Assembly: GCA_964521105.1 (NCBI GenBank)
Contig: CAZFPO010000132.1
Coordinates: forward strand, 1-7,496
Reading direction: 5' to 3'
From: JAQUGA01 sp964521105
Lineage (GTDB): Bacteria; Bacteroidota; Bacteroidia; Bacteroidales; WCHB1-69
Length of the DNA: 7,496 bases
Made by a program: the position numbers and the translations under genes. This document shows positions 4,706 through 7,496 of the stretch, in pieces. The notes beneath the pieces are model-generated. The model was not told the origin of the DNA, did no database searches, and saw only the letters and a program-made list of their open reading frames with translations. Positions within the stretch are counted from its first letter, which is position 1. Every line of letters begins with the position of its first letter.

Positions 4706-6601
4706 CTAATTAATAACAAACTTTTTAACTGTTTTTATTCGATTATTTAAATCAAAAAATTGAACCATATAAAGTCCACTTTTAATATCATTTAGGTTTA
4801 ATTTTACGGATTCGCTAGCTGAACTGTTTTCATACCGTTGAACTATTCGACCATAAATATCAGAAATAATTATGGTCGAAACTTGTTCAATGCCTGAAAT
4901 TTTAATATGATTTTTTGCTGGATTTGGATTCATAAAAATCTTACTGCCATTTTCAAATTCGCTGACACCAACCAAACCATCTACAAAATAACGAATAGTA
5001 TACGACTCCATTGATGTTGTATCGGGATTGTAAATAAGATTTAAATATAATATAACAGGCACATTATCAATAACGTTAAAAGCAACATTGTTAACCGTGT
5101 GATTTGTTCCATTTTGAAAAATACTCCAATTGGTTTTTACCGAATTAACTCCTGTTGATACAATCGTATTTAGCTTAACACTGTCGATTTCGTCGTTATA
5201 ATTTAAGGTTTCACAATATGCATAGCCAGAAACTTTTAGATAATTACTGCTGGTAACCAAGTTCGCTGAAAAGTTCGTGTTTTTGATTAATGGGCGGTTA
5301 TAATACATATTATGTATTGAAGTAACCAATTCTGCATTAATTTGAGCTTCAAAAATTCCAGTAATATTGCTATAAAGCGATGTATCTATTGGACTTCTGG
5401 AGTAAATAAACGCAACATCGGTTGATAAACTTGTTCCTTTTTTAAACTCAAATGGTCCAACACTTCCAATTCCTCGTCTATCGTATGGTGCATGACCTGC
5501 TCCACCTTCCCACCAACCTTCGTTCAAATATGGATTACCCGATGCAAAATATGGAGTGCTATTTTGTGTTATTGGATTAATTAGCGTCGAACCATCAAGG
5601 TTCAGCCCTGTTAATGAACGATACAACATTTTATACAACGATGGATTTGAATATTGAATTTGAGTTGGATAATTAAAAGATGCCAAACTATAATTTAAGA
5701 AAACACACGATTGCACAGGCGGAACATCTCCATAACCTTGTGAACCTGGATCGTTATTATCGGCATTGTAACAATAAAACATATTACGAACAGTATCACA
5801 TCCCATAAAATCATCGTTGGGAAATCCCAAGTCGAAATCGACAAATTGTCCTAAGTGAAATTTTGAAAAATCCTGATTTCGGCGATTGAAAAGATTATAA
5901 TTTACAAACAAGGTTTTATTCATCGTATTCTCGTTACTAGCATTCGTTGAGCTCATCACATAAGCCATAGCATGTACCTCAATTCCCATTTTTGGTACCC
6001 TGGTTTCGGTATGTGTGTTCCTATCGTCATTAAACATGTAATATATCGCTTCTTCCCCTCTGATGATTGGATAATCGCCCAAATTTGGTTCGTATTTTCC
6101 GCTTTTGTTCGCATCGTAAAATGGAGCTAATAATGAACTTTCGCCTTTTGAAATATTTCCAGACCATGGCCAATAATATATCGTAGCAGGCATCGTATAT
6201 TGAGCTTGACCAAAATGTTGCCTATGATTGTTTACCTCTTCGGCTGTTAAATGCCAAAACCGTTGAAACACCATGTCATAATCCGAATCATACGAATTTG
6301 TTATTGGACCACTCCAAAAATCAGCACCATTTTGCGTTCGGTACAAATGTCCTGAAAAACAGGTGTCTCCATCCTGATTAATGCCACCAAACATTAATGA
6401 TGCGGTATAAATTGTTGATTTGCCACTATTTTTGGGTATTTCAAACAAGGTTGAATCCAAAGGAGCATACCTAAACAAATCACCATCGGGACAAACCATT
6501 GCACGAAAATCGTAACTATCAAATACTGTGAATTGGCTATATGCCGAAAATGATATTCCTAATAGTAAAACTGAAATTAAAAAACGATTAAATTTTGTCA
6601 T
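4706..6601 (-). CDS. Large T9SS-secreted protein of an uncharacterised Bacteroidota family
   Basis: This 631-residue protein starts with a Sec signal peptide (hydrophobic 7-20, likely cleavage after AYS at 22, leaving Gln first) and ends in a T9SS type A sorting domain (about 553-631: MNPNPAKNHIKISG, ISDIYGRIVQRY, LNDIKSGLYMVQFFD, basic tail). The middle matches a large family I recognise from Bacteroidota by its landmarks: GDLF near 40-43, LMFGGINQDG (69-78), YRTQNGADFWSGPI (87-100), LAPFYDANKSGKYEPNLGDYP (158-178, written FYDANKSGKY and LGDYP), NDDRNTHTET (191-200), GIEVHAMAY (206-214), GQFVDFDLGFPNDDFMGCD (251-269), GYGDVPP (289-295) and DRRGIGSVGPF (374-384). The DANKSGKYEPNLGD stretch resembles a calcium-binding loop. 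Family function is unknown to me; expect export across the outer membrane and attachment to or release from the surface. It is minus-strand like its neighbours, but the gaps on both sides are long, so an operon is not implied. Confidence 0.88.
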   Translation of the reverse strand: MTKFNRFLISVLLLGISFSAYSQFTVFDSYDFRAMVCPDGDLFRYAPLDSTLFEIPKNSGKSTIYTASLMFGGINQDGDTCFSGHLYRTQNGADFWSGPITNSYDSDYDMVFQRFWHLTAEEVNNHRQHFGQAQYTMPATIYYWPWSGNISKGESSLLAPFYDANKSGKYEPNLGDYPIIRGEEAIYYMFNDDRNTHTETRVPKMGIEVHAMAYVMSSTNASNENTMNKTLFVNYNLFNRRNQDFSKFHLGQFVDFDLGFPNDDFMGCDTVRNMFYCYNADNNDPGSQGYGDVPPVQSCVFLNYSLASFNYPTQIQYSNPSLYKMLYRSLTGLNLDGSTLINPITQNSTPYFASGNPYLNEGWWEGGAGHAPYDRRGIGSVGPFEFKKGTSLSTDVAFIYSRSPIDTSLYSNITGIFEAQINAELVTSIHNMYYNRPLIKNTNFSANLVTSSNYLKVSGYAYCETLNYNDEIDSVKLNTIVSTGVNSVKTNWSIFQNGTNHTVNNVAFNVIDNVPVILYLNLIYNPDTTSMESYTIRYFVDGLVGVSEFENGSKIFMNPNPAKNHIKISGIEQVSTIIISDIYGRIVQRYENSSASESVKLNLNDIKSGLYMVQFFDLNNRIKTVKKFVIN

Positions 6602-6629
6602 ATTGTGAGTTTTTAAGTTATTATTTTCT

Positions 6630-6875
6630 GTTTTATTAATTCATTTTCAAATCATTTCATTAGCAAATTTGCACATTAGCCCACGCTACCCCCAACCCCC
6701 TAAAGGGGCGAACCAACACACTTTTCACATTAATTAATCTTCAAATCATATCATTTTCAAATCTTCAAATTAACTCATTAGCTAATTAGCACATTAAATA
6801 ATTAGCACATTTTCAAATCTTCAAATCATCTCATTTTCAAATTGACTCATCTTCAAATTTTCAAATTAGCGAATT
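6630..6875. repeat. Degenerate octamer tandem array (8-nt period), split in two blocks
   Basis: Read in steps of eight, 6630-6677 gives 6 units and 6724-6875 gives 19 units, every one ending AT followed by T or C. Typical units are TTCAAATC, TTCAAATT, AGCACATT, AACTCATT and ATCTCATT. The motif TTCAAAT starts at 6740, 6756, 6764, 6812, 6820, 6836, 6852 and 6860, all spaced by multiples of 8. The two blocks are out of phase, separated by the GC-rich segment at 6678-6723. The right block runs up to the stop codon of the gene at 6874. It has no coding potential. Confidence 0.8.
6678..6723. repeat. GC-rich insert with a CCCC/GGGG hairpin, interrupting the octamer array
   Basis: These 46 bases break both the phase and the composition of the surrounding octamer array. 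They contain CCCCC (6696-6700), TAAA and GGGG (6705-6708), forming a 4-bp GC stem. CCCCAACCCCCTAAAGGGG-type sequences are, from recall, frequent between genes in Bacteroidota. The simplest reading is a dispersed element inserted into the array; it could instead help terminate transcription from the 6874 gene. Confidence 0.5.
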
Positions 6876-7496
6876 ATTTCATTATCACCATCTTCACACT
6901 TTTTCTAAAACTATTTGGCACCACAACCGTGGCGTAATAAATTGCCGAAGCCACTTCAATGCAATTTATGTTTGCAATATTTCCACTCCCCGAAAGTGGG
7001 TATTCCGCTAGTTTACGACCCAACAAATCATACAACTCCAACACCGCACCTTCGGGAACGGCAGTGTTAAACCGCACCTGAAAATTGCCATAATTTGGAT
7101 TGGGATAAATGGCAAAATCATAACCACCATAATTAGGTATGGTGGTGCAATTACCTACTTTTATATGAATGCTGTCCCGTGTTTCATCAAATTTAAAATC
7201 CTTTTGCACCAACACAAAACTTGTATTCTGTGTGGGATAAACCGTAATACTGCTTTGGCGGCTTATTAAACTATCGTGGCTATCGTACCACCAATACAAA
7301 TACTCCTCTTTTGGCAAACCGCCAAGCACTATTGGCGAACCCATATTAATACACGTATCTTTTATACCAATATCCGCCGGATACTCTAGTGCATCGCAGG
7401 GATAAACGGAAACATCATCTAAAAAAAGATAAGCTGATGTCTTATATATACTATTTATAGTTTGAGGCATTATAATATAATTAACACTATCGCATA
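6874..7496 (-). CDS. T9SS cargo protein, C-terminal part (5' end beyond the window)
   Basis: The open frame continues past the ATG at 7470 to the window edge, adding CDSVNYII before it, so that ATG is very likely internal and the gene is partial. The first visible part (to about residue 26, counting from that Met) ends in LFLDDVSVYPCD, the typical end of a jelly-roll or carbohydrate-binding-like domain common in secreted Bacteroidota proteins (..DDVSVY). Residues 33-105 look like an Ig- or PKD-like domain (YWWYDSHDSL, ITVYPTQNTSFVL). The T9SS type A sorting domain spans about 119-198: FAIYPNPNYGNF, LELYDLLGRKLAEY, SAIYYATVVV and a basic end. The gene looks slightly less AT-rich than its neighbours. 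The octamer array begins at its stop codon. The catalytic or binding role is set by the missing N-terminus and cannot be told. Confidence 0.8.
   Translation of the reverse strand, partial: CDSVNYIIMPQTINSIYKTSAYLFLDDVSVYPCDALEYPADIGIKDTCINMGSPIVLGGLPKEEYLYWWYDSHDSLISRQSSITVYPTQNTSFVLVQKDFKFDETRDSIHIKVGNCTTIPNYGGYDFAIYPNPNYGNFQVRFNTAVPEGAVLELYDLLGRKLAEYPLSGSGNIANINCIEVASAIYYATVVVPNSFRKSVKMVIMK

Noticed and set aside
6724..6875. CRISPR array or iteron-type origin in the repeated AT-rich stretch
   Set aside because: The units are 8 nt with no spacers, so this is not CRISPR; no replication gene or other origin feature is nearby to support iterons.

Overview
The window looks like Bacteroidota chromosome. 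It is AT-rich, and three loci on the minus strand end in type IX secretion system (T9SS) type A sorting domains with YPNP motifs; the two whose 5' ends are visible also begin with a signal peptide. A TAnnTTTG-like promoter element is visible, and no start codon has an obvious Shine-Dalgarno site. I cannot name a genus.

Layout from left to right. Positions 1-216 hold a perfect GC-rich hairpin, an intergenic repeat of a common Bacteroidota type, and a weak promoter candidate. Then comes a plus-strand gene (217-891) for a membrane protein with an N-terminal four-cysteine cluster. The 283-base gap to the next, convergent gene is packed with palindromes: two interlocked small hairpins, one isolated hairpin, and two related hairpins in inverted orientation that look like a REPIN-type doublet. 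An AAA/STAND-like ATPase with a C-terminal winged helix follows on the minus strand (1175-2383). A 46-base, almost perfect inverted repeat lies upstream of it and overlaps the -33 element of its likely promoter. A degenerate copy of the same repeat lies inside the last codons of the gene.

The rest of the minus strand is T9SS cargo. A secreted two-component-regulator-type beta-propeller gene is split into two ORFs (3978-4580 and 2554-3978). Joined, they carry 14 propeller repeats, enough for two seven-bladed propellers, and the break sits where one inter-repeat linker is about 9-13 residues too short. A 631-residue secreted protein (4706-6601) belongs to a recognisable but functionally uncharacterised T9SS cargo family. 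At the right edge is the C-terminal part of another T9SS cargo protein (6874 to the window end).

Between the last two genes is an octamer array, 8-nt periodic over about 25 units, whose phase is broken by a 46-base GC-rich insert. I see no CRISPR array, RNA gene, transposase or phage gene. The most unusual content is the ATPase with matching palindromic repeats at both ends, the dense palindrome cluster beside it, and the 8-nt periodic array. The secreted proteins would be exported by the Sec and T9SS machinery encoded elsewhere; nothing ties them to the ATPase functionally.
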